Below, in pieces: positions 1-13,300 of a stretch of DNA of 64,000 bases. Source of the stretch: Odobenus rosmarus divergens. Lineage: Eukaryota > Chordata > Mammalia > Carnivora > Odobenidae. A model generated the notes under the pieces. It ran no database searches. It saw nothing but the letters and a program-made list of their open reading frames with translations, and was not told the DNA's origin. Each line of letters opens with the position of its first letter. Within the stretch, counting starts at the first letter, position 1. Position numbers and translations under genes: made by a program. The DNA lies in assembly GCF_000321225.1 (NCBI RefSeq), contig NW_004450464.1, positions 2,278,896 through 2,342,895 on the forward strand, in the 5' to 3' direction.

Positions 1-708
1 GCTAAGTGGAGAGTGTTTTCATTGTGCTGCTTCCTGTACATGTTCACATATCTGGGCTGGAGGTTTTGGGGAGAGAAATGGTGCCTATCAGCTCTTTTGT
101 TCTTGGAGAAGTCTCCCAAAGATCCCTGCCCCTTTAGCATATCTCTGAGATTAATAAATAAATCTTTTCTTATACCCCAGGTATTTTTCAAACTGCTTCT
201 TCTATGCTGTTTCTCGGGGGGGCTATTTGTTGTGCTGTGTCTTTGGGGGGGGTACTGATTTTTCTGATGCCTTCAGGCTCTCCCAGAGCCAAATTTCCTG
301 ATTTTTTTTTTCTTTGGTTTCAAGTATTAAGCCCCACTGCTTTAAGAACTCGCATAATTTTGCCCCTCTGGTTTTCAAAGCCAAATGTTATGGTTATTTG
401 TCTTCCCCATGCAGATCTCCTGTGGCTGGGGTGCCTGGTGTGGGGTTCTTCTCCTCTCCCTTATTCAAGCCCATCCTTCCCTCTCTCCAGTGGACATTCA
501 GCTGGTTTATTCAGTTTCAGACAGCATCTCTGCCCTTCCTACCCTCTTCAATATGTCTTCTTTTATATATAGTTAGCTGTGAAGAATCTGGTCTGCCAGA
601 CTTTGTTTCATTTTCTGGGTTATTTTTACACTGATTTGGGTGTTACCTAGTTGTATTTGTGGGAGAAGGTGAGCATAGGATCTTCCTACACTGTTATCTT
701 TCCAACCT
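1..708 (-). mobile_element. L1 retrotransposon, 5' UTR end (runs off left edge)
   Basis: The text parallels 53970-54620, which is the 5' UTR of the full-length L1 in this window. Both share the stretch around 'ctcttttgttcttggagaag', the 'ttaagccccactg' block and the 'ttttctgggttat' block in the same order. Read on the minus strand, the element begins near 705 with the usual L1 opening (GGAAGAT-like, then the 'taggaagatcctatgctcacc'-type text). Its ORFs and 3' end would lie left of the window. The open frames on the plus strand here are antisense readings of UTR, not genes. Confidence 0.8.
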
Positions 709-1544
709 TTTTTTTTTTAATACATAAACACAGCTCTAAGACTATAGTTTCTTATATTAATCTTACAATTTACTTATTCCATACTTTAATAAACTTTTAT
801 GTTCAAGAAATTAGAAACTTGTGTCTGGGGTAAGACTAGGTGTTTTGTCAAAACCATAATATCCATATAGCAGGATTTAGTTTTATGTAATGAACAGGAT
901 GAGTTGTTTCTGTAACTGTCCTATTGATTTTCACACATTATTTACAAGAAATGATCACCATCATTCCCACCTAGTGCCATGTGTAAATATTTACCATATG
1001 TACCTTCTATTGAAATGTTGTTCTTGTCTTGAAAAGAAGTGTCACTATTTTATTCAAAGGTTATACTTTGGAATCCTAAAAAGATTTTTTTTTGCATTAA
1101 ATAACAAGTACTGTATTATTTCCAAAGGCTTGCTATGATTGTGAGAAAATTAGAACTCTAGTAAATTTTGTTGGCCAAGAAATTTGAACTAACTGTGCCA
1201 TCACATAAATATATAAACACAGGTGAACTGATAGTTGGTCAAAACTGCACTTAAGGTCCAAAGCAATGAGCATATTTGGAATAGATTTTGTTTTATTGTT
1301 CCAATACCATATGCCAGTTATTTGTAAGCTTACAGACATAGGTCATAGAATGTATTAATCAGCATTTATTTTAAATCTATTCCCACTATGAAGTTTTCAG
1401 TAGATCCAATAGCTATTACATAAATATGAGTTCAGATTAAATCATTGGTCAACTAGAAAAATCAAAGAATAGAGGTTTTTGTTTTTTTGGTTTTTTTTTT
1501 TTTGAAGATTTCTTCAAATGAAGAGTGAAAGAAATTGTTCTGTG
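709..1544. other. AT-rich sequence, no feature recognised
   Basis: Unique-looking sequence between the L1 5' end and a MIR remnant. It opens with a T-run at about 709-718. I see no exon-like, repeat or RNA signal. Confidence 0.4.
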
Positions 1545-1650
1545 GTAAGGTGGATAAGACCAGTGATTATGGAATCAGGCATTTCTCAGGTTCATTCACT
1601 GTTCTGCCATTAACTAGATAATCTTTCTAAGATTTCCAGTGTTTACTTTT
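1545..1650 (+). repeat. MIR fragment
   Basis: The run 'gtggataagaccagtgatta', then '...ggttcattcactgttctgccat' and a loss-of-detail tail follow the order of the MIR tRNA-like head (box A region, GGTTCAAAT-like box B region, 'tctgccacttac'). It is strongly diverged and short. Confidence 0.45.
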
Positions 1651-3279
1651 TTCCCTTCCCTGAGTTTTTTGAAAACATACAGACCATTAACATTCTACAG
1701 AACAACATTGGCTTAGCCCAAGATTATTCAATTTGCCCTTATTGAATAGCTCCCATATAATCAAGTGGGAAGGAAACATAAGATCTACTATAATGATTCT
1801 ATCCTTGTGAATTATACAATCTAGTTGGGGATACCAGATACTTGGATAAGTTAAATAATAGTAGGCATAGAAACATTTTATTCAAATGTAATTAGGACCA
1901 GTTGTTTGATGGTTAATCTAAAAAATCACCTAAATGTGGAATTTTTAAAAAATACAAATGCACATTAATTGGCCAATATTTTGATGTAAGTCGATACCCT
2001 GTGATCATCACTCTATTGACTGGAATTTTTATACATTATCTTCCTCATATAAATCATAATCAATTATAATTTCCAATTTTAATGTATTAAAATAGAATAA
2101 AAATAATGATTGCCAAATCTTTTAAATTATAATTTTATCTCATTATTTTTTTATAATTTCTTCTTCAATTTTAGTTGTTTAACCCTCATTATAATTTAAT
2201 TTAATATTTTCTAATCTTTTCAAAGCACAATATAGTTTTGCAGAAACAAAACCCATCTTTTAAAAATTGTATCATTGATTTTATTTATATAACAGTATGG
2301 TTAAATTTCATATAACTGAAATAAACAGCTAGGTGAGCAAACACATTTGAATTCTGGTTAACATAAAGCTAAGTTGAGGCAGTCAAACCACATAGACATA
2401 CCAGAAAGCATGCTATTATTTTACAGGAAGAATGTGCAACATCAGTTAATCTATTGTTAGTTAAATGAAGCTCAATTAAAATGTATATGATAAGTTCTAA
2501 ATTATGAGCTTCCTCCATGGGCTTATAAGGCAATAAAAGTTCTGAGAAGGAAGTTATTTGGGAAGGTTCATTATTAAGTCAAATTTGCAATTAGCCTTTC
2601 CTTCATGGAGATGGAAAGATTCAAAAGGATGAGAAATACAGAGAGGTTATTCTAGATAAAGAGAGAAATAGGATCAGAGACACAGGCAGGAGTAGACATG
2701 GAATCTGGTTTTGCTCAGAAGGAGAGTATGTATTGCTGAGCAAAGGTGACAATGAGTTGATCATTATAACCTTACACCAGACCATATTTCCAACTGGAAA
2801 TCCACATTCCTTACCTACCTGTCTGCTAAGCAAATTTGGCACCCCACACTGAGAAGAGGATACTTGGTACCCCAGCTAATCCTCAACTCCATTTGTCCCA
2901 CAGAGACTTCAGATTTGGAAATTATAGAGTAGGCTTTGAATGGGAAGCTCTAGAGAAGGATCAGGGCATGCCTGCCAAGATTTCCCTTAATTGAGATGAG
3001 AGGAAGTATATTACCCAAATTAATTATAATTTGCCAGGTTTCAAAATCTCTTTAAAAAATAAGTTTTTTTCCTCAAACATCTGACTCCACTTTTACATTT
3101 AATTCTTGCATTCAGTGAATGCTTATATAAATAGTGTATGCTTATATAAATATTATATACTTTTTAAGTCATTAAGAACACTGTGAATAAAATACACAAT
3201 AATTCCCACTAACCACCTAATTGTGGGAGGGAGTAAACAAATACATGAAATAAAATAATTAAGAAATAGATTTTACTAT
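1651..3279. other. AT-rich sequence, no gene seen
   Basis: No repeat family or open frame stands out. The only small oddity is a tandem copy of 'tgcttatataaata' at about 3121-3152. Confidence 0.4.
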
Positions 3280-4070
3280 ATCTTAGTTACATCAGATGAT
3301 GGTAAATGTTATAGAGAAAACCAAAACAGGGAAGTGGTATGAAAACACTGAGCATGGGACTAAGGTTTCCATTTTAAATATGGTTGTCAGGTAAGTCCGC
3401 ATTGAATAAAAGAATGACATTCCATCAAGAAATTGAAGATGATGAGAGAGGTCATGAAGTGGATGTAGGAAGGAAGAATATCCCAAGTAACAGGACCAAC
3501 ACTTGGAAAGAGCTAGAAAATGGTATGTTCAAGAAACAGCAAGGAGGTCTCTAGGTTATAGCAGTGATTGAGGTAGAAAATAGTAGAAGAGTTCATGAAT
3601 GTAAGGCAAAGGAGTGACCCAACCATGGAGGGCTTTAAATGCCATGGTAGAGATTTGGATTTTATTGAGAGTGAGTTGGAAGCCTTGAATAGAGAATGAT
3701 AGAATACACAATTTAAATGACCTCCTGGCTGCTGAGATAGGAACCGATTGGAGGCAGCAGGGCTAAATGGTCAAGATGCTTTTGCTGTTGCCCAGGAAAG
3801 ATATAAGATAATTTGTACTAGGGCTGTAATGGGAAGATGTGGTCATATTTTTGATATTTTTAAAGTAAAGTGAGATTTGCTAATGGGTGTGATGAGGGAA
3901 TGTGATCCAAATTTTGACCTGAGCCAAAAGGCAGTAAAGTTCCTATTCGATTAGATATAATAAGATGGAAAAGATGGGAGGAAAGCAATAGATTTAGGGA
4001 AGGAAAAATAAGAATTTGGTTTGAGACATGTTAAGGTAGAGAAACCAAATGGAGATATTGGATAACTAAA
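3280..4070 (-). repeat. L2 LINE fragment (3' half)
   Basis: Reverse-complement L2 landmarks occur in order: 'tgttcaagaaacagcaagga', 'ggagggctttaaatgccatg', 'atttggattttattgagagtg', 'gacctcctggctgctg' and 'ggatttgctaatgggtgtg'-like text. These match the antisense of the L2 3' coding and UTR region as I know it from mammalian genomes. The copy is heavily diverged and dead. Confidence 0.7.
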
Positions 4071-4164
4071 TTTCATTTTAAAAACCATGAATGTATAAAA
4101 ATTTGGATCACTACCGTGTAGCTGGTATTTGAAACCATAAGACTGAATGAGGTCATTTTAGTTT

Positions 4165-4310
4165 AGTGTATTTTTACATACTATGTTTCAGGCACCATGC
4201 TAGATACTTTAACTTTTTTAGTCATAAAATAATATTTGGTAAATTCCACAACAATGAGGATCTGATTTACCTGTTCTCAAATGTCTCTAGTAGGATGTAT
4301 TATTTCATTA
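4165..4310 (-). repeat. MIR fragment
   Basis: 'ttcaggcaccatgctagata' followed by 'ctttaac' and '...gtcataaaataata' corresponds to the antisense MIR core ('ccaggcactgttctaagcgctttac'). Confidence 0.5.
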
Positions 4311-6454
4311 TATCTAATTTCCTATGAACTTCAAAATATTTGAAAGTCCCTATATATATTGGCAGTATTTTCCCAGTATAATACAGTTAATCAGATAGAA
4401 CTATATTACTTAATTTCACAGAAATATAGTTTCATGGCTTAGTGATATAACTATTACATTACAAATTGTAAAATCATTCTGACTTGTGGGCAGCAATAGA
4501 GCACACATTTTGATATAAGTTAATTTGCATAAATTACTTAGGTTATGAAAATACCTTCAGAGATCAGACAGATTTTATTAATGCTGAATTATGTCAAGCT
4601 ATCATTTAATAATTCTCAAGGGCCAAACACTAGCAAAACCATATGCTGTGGTGTATGTGTTTCCTGTTTCCTTCTCATTTTTTTCATCATCGTTCATGAG
4701 TGAATGCTATGAAGTCTAATTAATTTAATTAATGGATCTCGGGACCATTTGTCCATGCATTAACACGAATTACTCTGTGAAGAAAGAGCTGACTCTCTCT
4801 CTCTCTCTCTTTAAGGGAAAAGGATTTTTATGACCTCCAGTCACCTGGCTGAACTAAGCAACAATTTCTTTTAGAGTAGACAAAATAATGCACTTCTAAC
4901 AAGCTTAAGCATAGAGTGTAACATTATCACTAAAATTTCTGTTCATGTTGTCCCAGGGCTAGTAAGTGGAATATTATAATCCAAGCCTGAGGAAATTTGA
5001 GATAGTCTCATATTTTTTTTTTCAGTAAACCAGAAAATAATTATAGGGAAGTGCCAAGAACTGCCCTCTTACAGTCTGAAAAATAATTTCTATTCATCCT
5101 CTATGTGTTCTGTGTTTTATCCCTGGCAAGATTGTGTTACTCTTACATCAAAGTTCTTTGTCTACTTAATTTTCCTGCCATTTCTTTTTTTTTTAATTTT
5201 CCTGTCATTTCAAATCAAAAGCCATATGCACAAAAAGAGCAAATTTGTCATCCTTTTGCTTTTGCAACAACTGTCAGTGGCAACTAAAAGACTAAACTTT
5301 CTAGTTGTGTGTTTTCATTGATAGTCCTCATTCAAAATAGAATTTAGGCAGCTAAGCAAAAGGAACTTGTGATAAGATCAATAATAAATAGAAAAAGAAA
5401 TTGACATAAAGAGAAAATAAAGCTGAGTATTGATGGTAAATGACTATACTCACTTAAAGACCTCGTTCTTCTGGTCAGATTATATAATGTAATTTGCATA
5501 ATGCATCCAATAGTTGCTTGACATGTATTTGTTGGGGATAGGGTAACTGAGTCCAAGCTCATTCTGCTTGCTGCAGAACAGGCCAGTAAGTCAAGAGGTG
5601 AGATGTTGGGGCAAAGCACTTTTTTCAGAAAACTGAGGAAATGGTGGACTATTGTCCCAAAGAACCATCTCCCTTCAGCATTAAATTTGAGCTTCTTTTA
5701 TGTTAGGAAGATGAGGAAGTGGGAGAGGGTTAGAATCAAAAGATGACTGATGTCTGTAGACATCTGAGGGAGGTACTTTAACTTCTTTGTCCTTGGTCAG
5801 TGGATCTTTGCATACAGGAATCTGGTTATATAATTCCTGTAAGTCTTAAACATAGCATAGTCATTTCAGTATGTACTTATCTCCTCAGGTGACGTAGAGA
5901 TCAGGTAAAAAGCAGTTTTTGCAGATTTAGCTATAACATGCCTGTGTGCAGGGCTAAGCAGAAGTTTCTAAGCTATATGTCATAGTAGCAAGGGAAAATA
6001 GAAGCAATATGGAGTCGGACATGCTAAGTTTCCCCGTTATAGTAGTAATAATGAATAATATGATGACTGAAAAACTAGTATAGAGGACTTTTACCCTTCA
6101 GGAAGTAACTAATGGACATATATCATAAATTCCCTCCTGAAAAGGTGGAGGGATATATAAATTGATTTGGCCTATGCAATATAGCAGTAAGACACATATA
6201 GCAACAGAATTATATATGCCTATGTCTTTCAGTCCCAGTCCTGGGGCATCTACAAAACAATATTATCAAGAAACTTCTTCAGATCCATATACCAATTGCC
6301 AATTTCTCATTTCTACCTGGATATCCTTCAGGTACCTCCACTTAATTCAATGTCTTCCTCTAAACAGATACTAGCATCCAAGACCGAGAACTGTGAGTTA
6401 TTCTAGTCTATGTCTTCTCCTGCTAATTTAGAGTCTCAGATAATGTAGTCTCTG
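4311..6454. other. Largely unique sequence with a CT microsatellite
   Basis: No gene or repeat family recognised. It contains a (CT)n tract at 4793-4811, a pair of TAATTA motifs at 4717-4731 and a near-duplicate of 'ttaattttcctg' separated by a T-run at about 5166-5211. Confidence 0.4.
4793..4811. repeat. (CT)n microsatellite
   Basis: Nine CT units plus one base, uninterrupted. Simple repeat. Confidence 0.9.
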
Positions 6455-6575
6455 GTGTAATTTAGAAGATCAGATGATATCGTCAGTGCAGCTCTGTGCA
6501 TGGGCAGATGCATCTAAAATCTGTGTGACCTTCAATAAGTTACTTACTTCCTCTGAAAATCAGTTTAGAGAATTT
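6455..6575 (+). repeat. MIR fragment
   Basis: 'ctgtgtgaccttcaataagt' followed by 'tacttacttcctctgaaaatcag' matches the MIR core ('tgtgaccttgggcaagttacttaacctctctg'). Confidence 0.6.
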
Positions 6576-6849
6576 TTCCAGAATTAATTGTAATGAAGAT
6601 TAAGATAACATGTTTGATATTTCAAACTTTCAATCACCATTTGTTCTCACTGTTTATTCAGATTAGAACAAAACCCTATAAATTCTACCTCCTCTCAGAT
6701 CTGTTTCTCTCCCTGTTTTCACCAATAAAATACCCTAGTATCCCTTTGTCTATCACCTTTTATGAGATCCTCCCCCCCAGCCTCATCTACAATCAAGCCT
6801 GCACAGGACTCTCAGGGCAGTGGTTTTAAAATGCAAATTTCATCTTGTA

Positions 6850-7385
6850 CTTCATTATACCTTCAATGCCACACCCTTGTCTCCTGATAAAATCTAATCT
6901 CAGCTTTAGACTGACCACCATATTTTATGATCTGACTCCACCCCTCTCCTTCCTAAGTCACTCTACCTAATACTCCACCCCTTGAACAACTTCGATTTAA
7001 TTGACTCCTTTTAATCCATCATATTGTTTTATCGCCCCTTAACTTTGTACACAGTGTTCCTGCTATCTGAAACAGAATTCTCCTTGGTAGCCCAGAAGAT
7101 TCTACTCTTCCTTTATGACCGAATTCTGTCTTCTCTTCTGTGAGTGACCTTCCTATGATAAATTGACTGTATCTTATTTTGTGGTTTCATGGCCCATTAG
7201 GTATTCTTCAAATGTCCAGTATAACAGTGTGTGATATTTGTCATTATGTGCCTATTTCCCCTGCTGGTTTTGAGAAACTTGAGGGCAGTGTCGTAACCAT
7301 TTTGTATTCCTAGTATCTAGCAGAGTGTACATATATTTGTGGTTTTGGGTAAGTGAATGAATGAATGAGTAAACACATGAATGAA
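6850..7385 (+). repeat. L2 LINE 3' end
   Basis: Sense L2 landmarks: 'tgatctgactccacccctct', 'tccttcctaagtcactct', 'gagggcagtgtcgtaacc', 'tagtatctagcagagtg', ending in GAATGAATGAATGAG. This is the standard L2 tail. Confidence 0.75.
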
Positions 7386-8989
7386 TGATGAAAAGCCAGA
7401 ACTGATACTTGTCTGTGCCTCTAAAATTATATTATAGACAAACAGATTGACTCAACTGAAAATTCCAGTTCATATTCTTCTATTTTGTTGTTGTTATTGT
7501 TGTTGTTGTTACATATGTAGCAAAAAGCTTTGTTCCTTTCAAAAATTTCTTCTGTGGTAGCAATAAATCAGTGTCTCTTGGGAACAACATTGTGTCCTCT
7601 CTTCTTTTCTCTCTCTTTTTACCTATTACTGCTTTAAAAAGAGTACGAGTTTATGATTTTGTAGATTAATTTGTTACAATACATGTAATGAGCCCTGCTA
7701 TTTCTTCATAAGTAGTTATGATAAAATATTCATACTTATGTTTTGTGAAGATCTATATGTGACAGAACACATATTATTATAATCTTATTTTAAGAGGAAA
7801 TATAGATAAAAGGACTTTCTTTTATTGTTCTTAATGTAAAACTTCTAAATTAAATATATAAAAGTGCTCATCTAGAAGATAATGGAATCATAAGCAGAAC
7901 ACAGGAAAAGACTTACAAAGCACAAATTAGATTAAAAAATGTTAGTTTTATTACAATAGAATTACTGAACTAGGGCATGATGAAACAAAAAGATTTATAA
8001 TAAATTTATATGTCAGTAAATTATTTAATACAGCTTGTGTAAATTTTACCTATAAAACTCTATCAAATTGTTTATGGTATGTCAAGAAGTTTTCATTTTA
8101 TTCATGTTCAATACAAAAGTTAAATATAGATGAACCATAAACCAAATGGAAACATTGGATTGATATTTCATGGCTTTTTATAAAGCATGTGAAAGTAGTG
8201 ATAACATTAAAACACAAGAGAAAGCTCTTCTCCAGGCTTTACATTCTGAGAATAGGGTAATGGCCACCAGGCCAAGAATGAGGAAGTTGAAACAAAACTC
8301 AGTGTAGTAGAGAGAGTGATGACCCTGAGGTCTGAGATGAAATTTGGTTCTGGGAGTTCTTACTACCGATGGGATGAGATGTCTACACCAGAACAATTAG
8401 ATATGAAGTTGGCAGGCTTGGGGACAAGACCCACATTAGGGATGAGGCCATTCCCAGCAAGATAAATGGAGTATAGTGTTAGGGAGAAAAGAATGACAAG
8501 AAGGGCAGGAAGGGAAAACTGGTAGAAAAAAAAAATATGAATGAGAAAATGTAGAAAAACCCACAAGGATCCAAAACAGTCTATTTGCAAAACACTCTAT
8601 GCTTAAGGACAGTAGATTCCATAGACACTTGGAAGATCATGCCCACAGTTCTATCTCCATGACCTTGGATGCCAGTTATGGAAAAATAGAACACAACATT
8701 TTTCTTAGAGTGAAATTTATTAGCTCTAAAAATGAGTGAAACTAGACCTGCTGGAGACCTTTAATTATATGTTGGTATCAGAGCAGATGAAGATTAATGT
8801 GTGTTATTTCAATAATCAAGGGTTATAAATAATTTACAAACAAAATTTTTATTTTTCCTCTTTTATAGTTAATTTCATTAATGTAGTATTTTAACATTAT
8901 TATTCAAATGAAAGACTATCAGTTCTTGGACATAGTCTATCACTGTTCATTCATCTCAATGAGACATGGGCAAGCTATATATTTCTTTT
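7386..8989. other. AT-rich sequence with a TTG microsatellite
   Basis: Contains an interrupted (TTG)n tract at 7485-7511. The region 8180-8590 is open on the minus strand in two short frames, but has no start context, codon signal or family likeness that I recognise. Confidence 0.4.
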
Positions 8990-10900
8990 AATTAAGAGAT
9001 TATTTTTTGAGCTGTTTTAGGTTTACAGGAAAAAAATGAAAAGTACAGAGAGTTCCCATATGCTTGCTTTTCCCTGTTTCTCCTATTTTTAATATCCTGT
9101 TAATATCCTTAACATTTGAGTGTAACATTTGTCAAATTGATGAAATAATATTGAAACGTTATTGTTAAATGAAGTCCATAGACACATTATGGTTAACTCT
9201 TTTGGTATGCTATGGGTTTTAACAAATGTATAATAACATGTATCCACCTTAAGAGTATCATACCAAAGAAGAGTTTCACTGCCCTAAAAATCCCTTGTGC
9301 TCCATCACTTTATCCCTTCTTTCTCTCTCCAGCAGCTTCTGGCAATGATTAGTCTTTTTACTGTCTCCATAGTTTTGCCTTCTCCAGAATGTCATATAGT
9401 TGAAATCATTCAGTACATAACCTTCTCAGATTGGCTTCTTTCACTTAGCAATATGCATTTAAGAGTCTTCCATGTTTTTTTGTGGCTTGATAGCACATGT
9501 CTTTCTAGCACTAAATAATATCCTGTTGTATGGCTATACCATAGTTTCTTATCCATTCACCTGTTGAAGTATATTTTGCTTTTAAGTTCTGACAATTATG
9601 ACTAAAGTGTTATAAACATTTGTGTGCAGGTTTTTGTGTGGATGTAAATTTTCACCAGAGAGCTTGATTACTGTGATTATATGTTAAGAGTGTGTTCAGT
9701 TTTATAAGAAACTACAAACCCTGGACCATTCTGTGTTATCATCAGCTTAAATAAGAGTTCCTTTTGCTCATCTTGCCAGCATTTGGTGTTGCCAGTGTTT
9801 TGGATCTTGGCCATTCTAATAGGTACATAGCGGTAACTCATTGTTTTAATTTGCAGTTAAGTATCTTTCCATATGCTTATTTGCTATTAGCCATACTTTT
9901 GCCATCACTAAGGTCATCACTTTTGTCATCACTTTCTGTCCTATTACCAGTGAGATCCAGTATTTTTTAGTGGAAAATAAAACTGTGCTAGTTACCCCAC
10001 TCTTTGTGTATAGGTGTAATAAATTCCAGTATATGATAAGGCAAGCCAAGTCCCAGCCTCTGCATCCTTTAATAGTAACTAAGTTATTTTTGAGAATTTA
10101 ATACTCTGCAAATTTTAAAATGTAATATTTTTTTATTAAAATCACTCACAATATTAGATTTATTGAGAGAAGTTTTGAAAGTTGAGAGAAGTTTTAGGGG
10201 TAAATTATTACATCCATTAATATGACATAATTTCTCCACTTATTTGGGTCTTTTTTGGATAAAATCTATTTGCAAAATATTGTACATAGATGGCTTTAGT
10301 ATTCTTTTGTAGGTTAATTACAAGGCACTGTATAGTATCTCAGTTTATATTACAGTTTTACACCTTCATTTAAATTATTGCTGGTAGAGAACAACATTTT
10401 GGATGTGTGTGGGTGGCAGAGGTGGCTTATTTATGACAGTCTTGATGAATTTGCTTAGAAGTTCCAATGGCCTTACGCTCATTTGATTGGGCTTTCCTAT
10501 GGATGATCATAACACTTGCACCTTTGTGGTTTTTTCCCAAGTATTTATACTTCATTTTTCCCCGTCTTATGATATTGACCAACCTCTCCAATACTATGCT
10601 GAACAGAAGTGATAATGATGTGGTCATCCAATAGTCTCCCCAAATTAAAGAGAATGTATCCAGAATACTTCTATTATGTATGATATATGCTATAGATTTT
10701 ATTTATAGATAGGACTTGTGAAGTTCAAGAAGTTCCTTTTGTATTAAAAACTGTATGTTTCTAAAAAAGAAACACTAAACTTTCTCAAATGTGTTTGTTT
10801 CTATTGCTGTATCAGCTCAATTTTTCTTTTGTAGTCTATGAATGTGTTAAATTGTTAGACTTTCTAATGTTGAACCATCTGTTTATTTAGACTTCCTACC
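8990..10900 (-). mobile_element. Old L1, 3' UTR and ORF2 part, decayed
   Basis: It begins with an old L1 3' UTR read antisense ('gagctgttttaggtttacag'), followed by 'ccctgtttctcctatttt', 'tttcactgccctaaaaatcc' and 'cttctttcacttagcaat'. It then passes into antisense ORF2 C-terminal text up to 9905. After about 220 bases I cannot assign (9910-10125), antisense ORF2 resumes at 10130-10900 ('tgctgaacagaagtgataatg' is the counterpart of the 'ttgaatagaagtggtgagagtgg' block). It has many indels and no surviving reading frame, and is older than the carnivore L1 copies elsewhere in the window. Confidence 0.8.
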
Positions 10901-12379
10901 TTAAGTTGTCTCCAACTTTTCTCTGAGGTTACCTTGCCACATCTGGTGCATCTGTTTTCCTGCCTCATGATAGAAAATAAGGAGAGAATCAGGTACTGTT
11001 CTGCCCAGGTCTATATGTGTTGGAGGATAGAATGTACTTAGAAAACTGCTTTCAGATCAGACTTCTATTCTGGAATTTAGTATCCTTCCTTTCTAGTCCA
11101 CAGGAATCTTCCCAAGGGTTTCTTCCAGATTTTGTGTTAGTTTTTGACTGGGGCTATGAAATCATTGTAATAGATTCTATCATTGCTCCTAATTATTTGC
11201 TATTTCCACTAAAGAGGGTTACACTTGCAACCTTTGACATCATGCTTAGTAATTTGACCTGCTTTAGTCAATAAAATGTGAGTAAAGGAACCAAAATATG
11301 GTGAGTAATAAGATGTGTATAATTTATTTTGTCATTTTACAATACACAATGCTATCTTAAATATGTTAGAGAAATTACAAAAATTATTTTGATGGCCATA
11401 AAAGAAATCACATTAAAAAATTATATTAGAGCTAAAATACTTAGTATGTTGCAGTTTTCTTCATGAACCACCAAATGTTATACTTCTACTGCCAGACAAA
11501 CTCTGAAATATTATCTACTGGCTTTCATTGTGTGAAAATCACCTAACCTAAATCTACCCATGTTCTAAAAGATTTTCTAACTGGCCAGTAATTCGGAAAT
11601 CCAGATATTTAGATTTAAATGTTGACCCTCTAGAATTCAGTTTTCAGGGATTCTTCAGATCTGGAATGATTCTGAATGTTGAAACAGCTGCAGAGGGAAG
11701 GAAACAAATGGTGGTAAAGTAGCCCTAAATGACTTGTAGCAACATCTTGGTCCAGTAGCATATTGATATAGTTAGCATGAAAACTGGGGTATGAAATAAT
11801 ACAAATTAATCAGTTGATTGTAAGAAAGGAGGAGGAACTTCTCTACAGCATGTAGTATCTACATAGGTCATTTCCTATGTATTTTAAAAAAATCTCAAAT
11901 TTCTCATATACTCCTTTATGTGACAATCTACATTCTGGGAATCTATTTTAGAAAGTTTAAAGAATGGGTAAAAAAAGTGATGAATGACTTGGCATATAAG
12001 AGACATCTAAAAGCTGAGCTCATAGGGAGAATACATACTAGAGAAAGTAAAAGCTAATTTGAAGCTCAGAACTCAGGAAAGATCAAGAAACAGAAACTTT
12101 GATACATTTCAAATGTCAGAGTATGGCTGTAGGACTGAAAAATGATTATTTGAAAACGCTTTTCATTAAGGTCTTATAAACCCTTCTCAGTTCAGAGAGA
12201 TAGGTAGCCATTCCTCTCCCATGTGGCAGGAGGCAGGAAATACCCTCTATGGAGAAACTGAATGGAAGAGGCTCACAGCATGCAGCATACCTCACAGGGC
12301 GTGCTTCTTCAGGGTCTTTGCTAGATTCTTCTCTTGACTTTAAAGGTTAAACTGGTAAGTTAAATTGGAAATTCACATT
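10901..12379. other. No confident feature; possible ancient LTR scrap at 11230-11290
   Basis: The text near 11255 ('ctgctttagtcaataaaatg') resembles the 'cttgctttggccaatgaaatg' block of old mammalian LTRs, but it is too short to classify. The rest is unique. Confidence 0.3.
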
Positions 12380-13300
12380 GTTCAGTCCCACACGGCCTGG
12401 CTCCACATCTCCTAATTCTTGATTTGTCTATCCAAGTCTTTACATAGACATCACCATCAGGATGTCTAATCAGCATCTCAGGTTCAAATACCCAAAATGA
12501 TTTTTCCCCCTCTTGCATCAGTTTTTCATTCATTTTCTTCTCAATCTCAATTAGTGGTAATTCTATCCTTCTCAAGCTTCTGACTAGACAACTTGGTTAT
12601 AATCTTGACTGACCCCATGATCAGTCAGATGACAATAGGACACCATGAGAAAATCCCCCTGGTTTTATCTCAAAATGTGTCAAGAATCCAGTCACTTTAC
12701 ACCCCCTAGCCCACCCAAATCTCCATCTTCCCTTCTGGAATATTATAATAATGTCCTAATAGTTCATTTTTCTTGCACTTTTGCCCATTACATTCTATTG
12801 CCAATGCAGCAGCCAGTGTGATTTTTATGAATACATGTCAGTCTTCTGATCAAAACTCCAAAGGCATCCACAAATATCCTGCAGATGTACCTCTATATGC
12901 CACCTCTGTGCCTTCCCGCTTGTTCACTCTACTCCAGCATAGCTGGTCTCCTTGGCTACACTTGGTATATTCCACTTCGGGTATCCACACTTGGTGCTTC
13001 CCTTCCTCTAGTGCTGTCCTCCAAATAACAATGTAGCTCACTTTCAAATGTCAGTTGTTCCATGATGTCTTCCCATATTAAATTTGTTCTTTCTCCATCC
13101 CTCCATCTCATTTTTTTCCATAGTACTTATCATCTGCTAACATACTATGTATGTATTCATTTCTACTTTTCTGCAGTGCTCTATAAGTTCCATGAATACA
13201 GGAAACTATGTCAATTTTGTGTACTACCGTAATCTCAGAACTGATGATAATACCTGGCACGTAATAGGGACTTCATATTTTTGAAGGAATAAATTAATAA
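12380..13300 (+). repeat. L2 LINE, ORF2 end and 3' UTR
   Basis: Pyrimidine-rich sense L2 text. Landmarks are 'aatgcagcagccagtgtgat', 'atcaaaactccaaaggcat', 'tgttccatgatgtcttccca', 'atagtacttatcatctgct', 'taagttccatgaatacagg' and 'ataatacctggcacgtaata', ending near 'aaggaataaattaat'. These are the successive blocks of the L2 3' portion. The open frames on either strand here are chance frames in the repeat. Confidence 0.75.

Noticed and set aside
204..634. Overlapping plus-strand ORFs of 106 and 122 codons at the left edge
   Set aside because: Antisense readings of an L1 5' UTR, matched by the same region at 53970-54620.
12360..12575. 71-codon minus-strand ORF that looks protein-like
   Set aside because: It lies mainly in sense L2 text on the other strand, with no splice or start support and no family.
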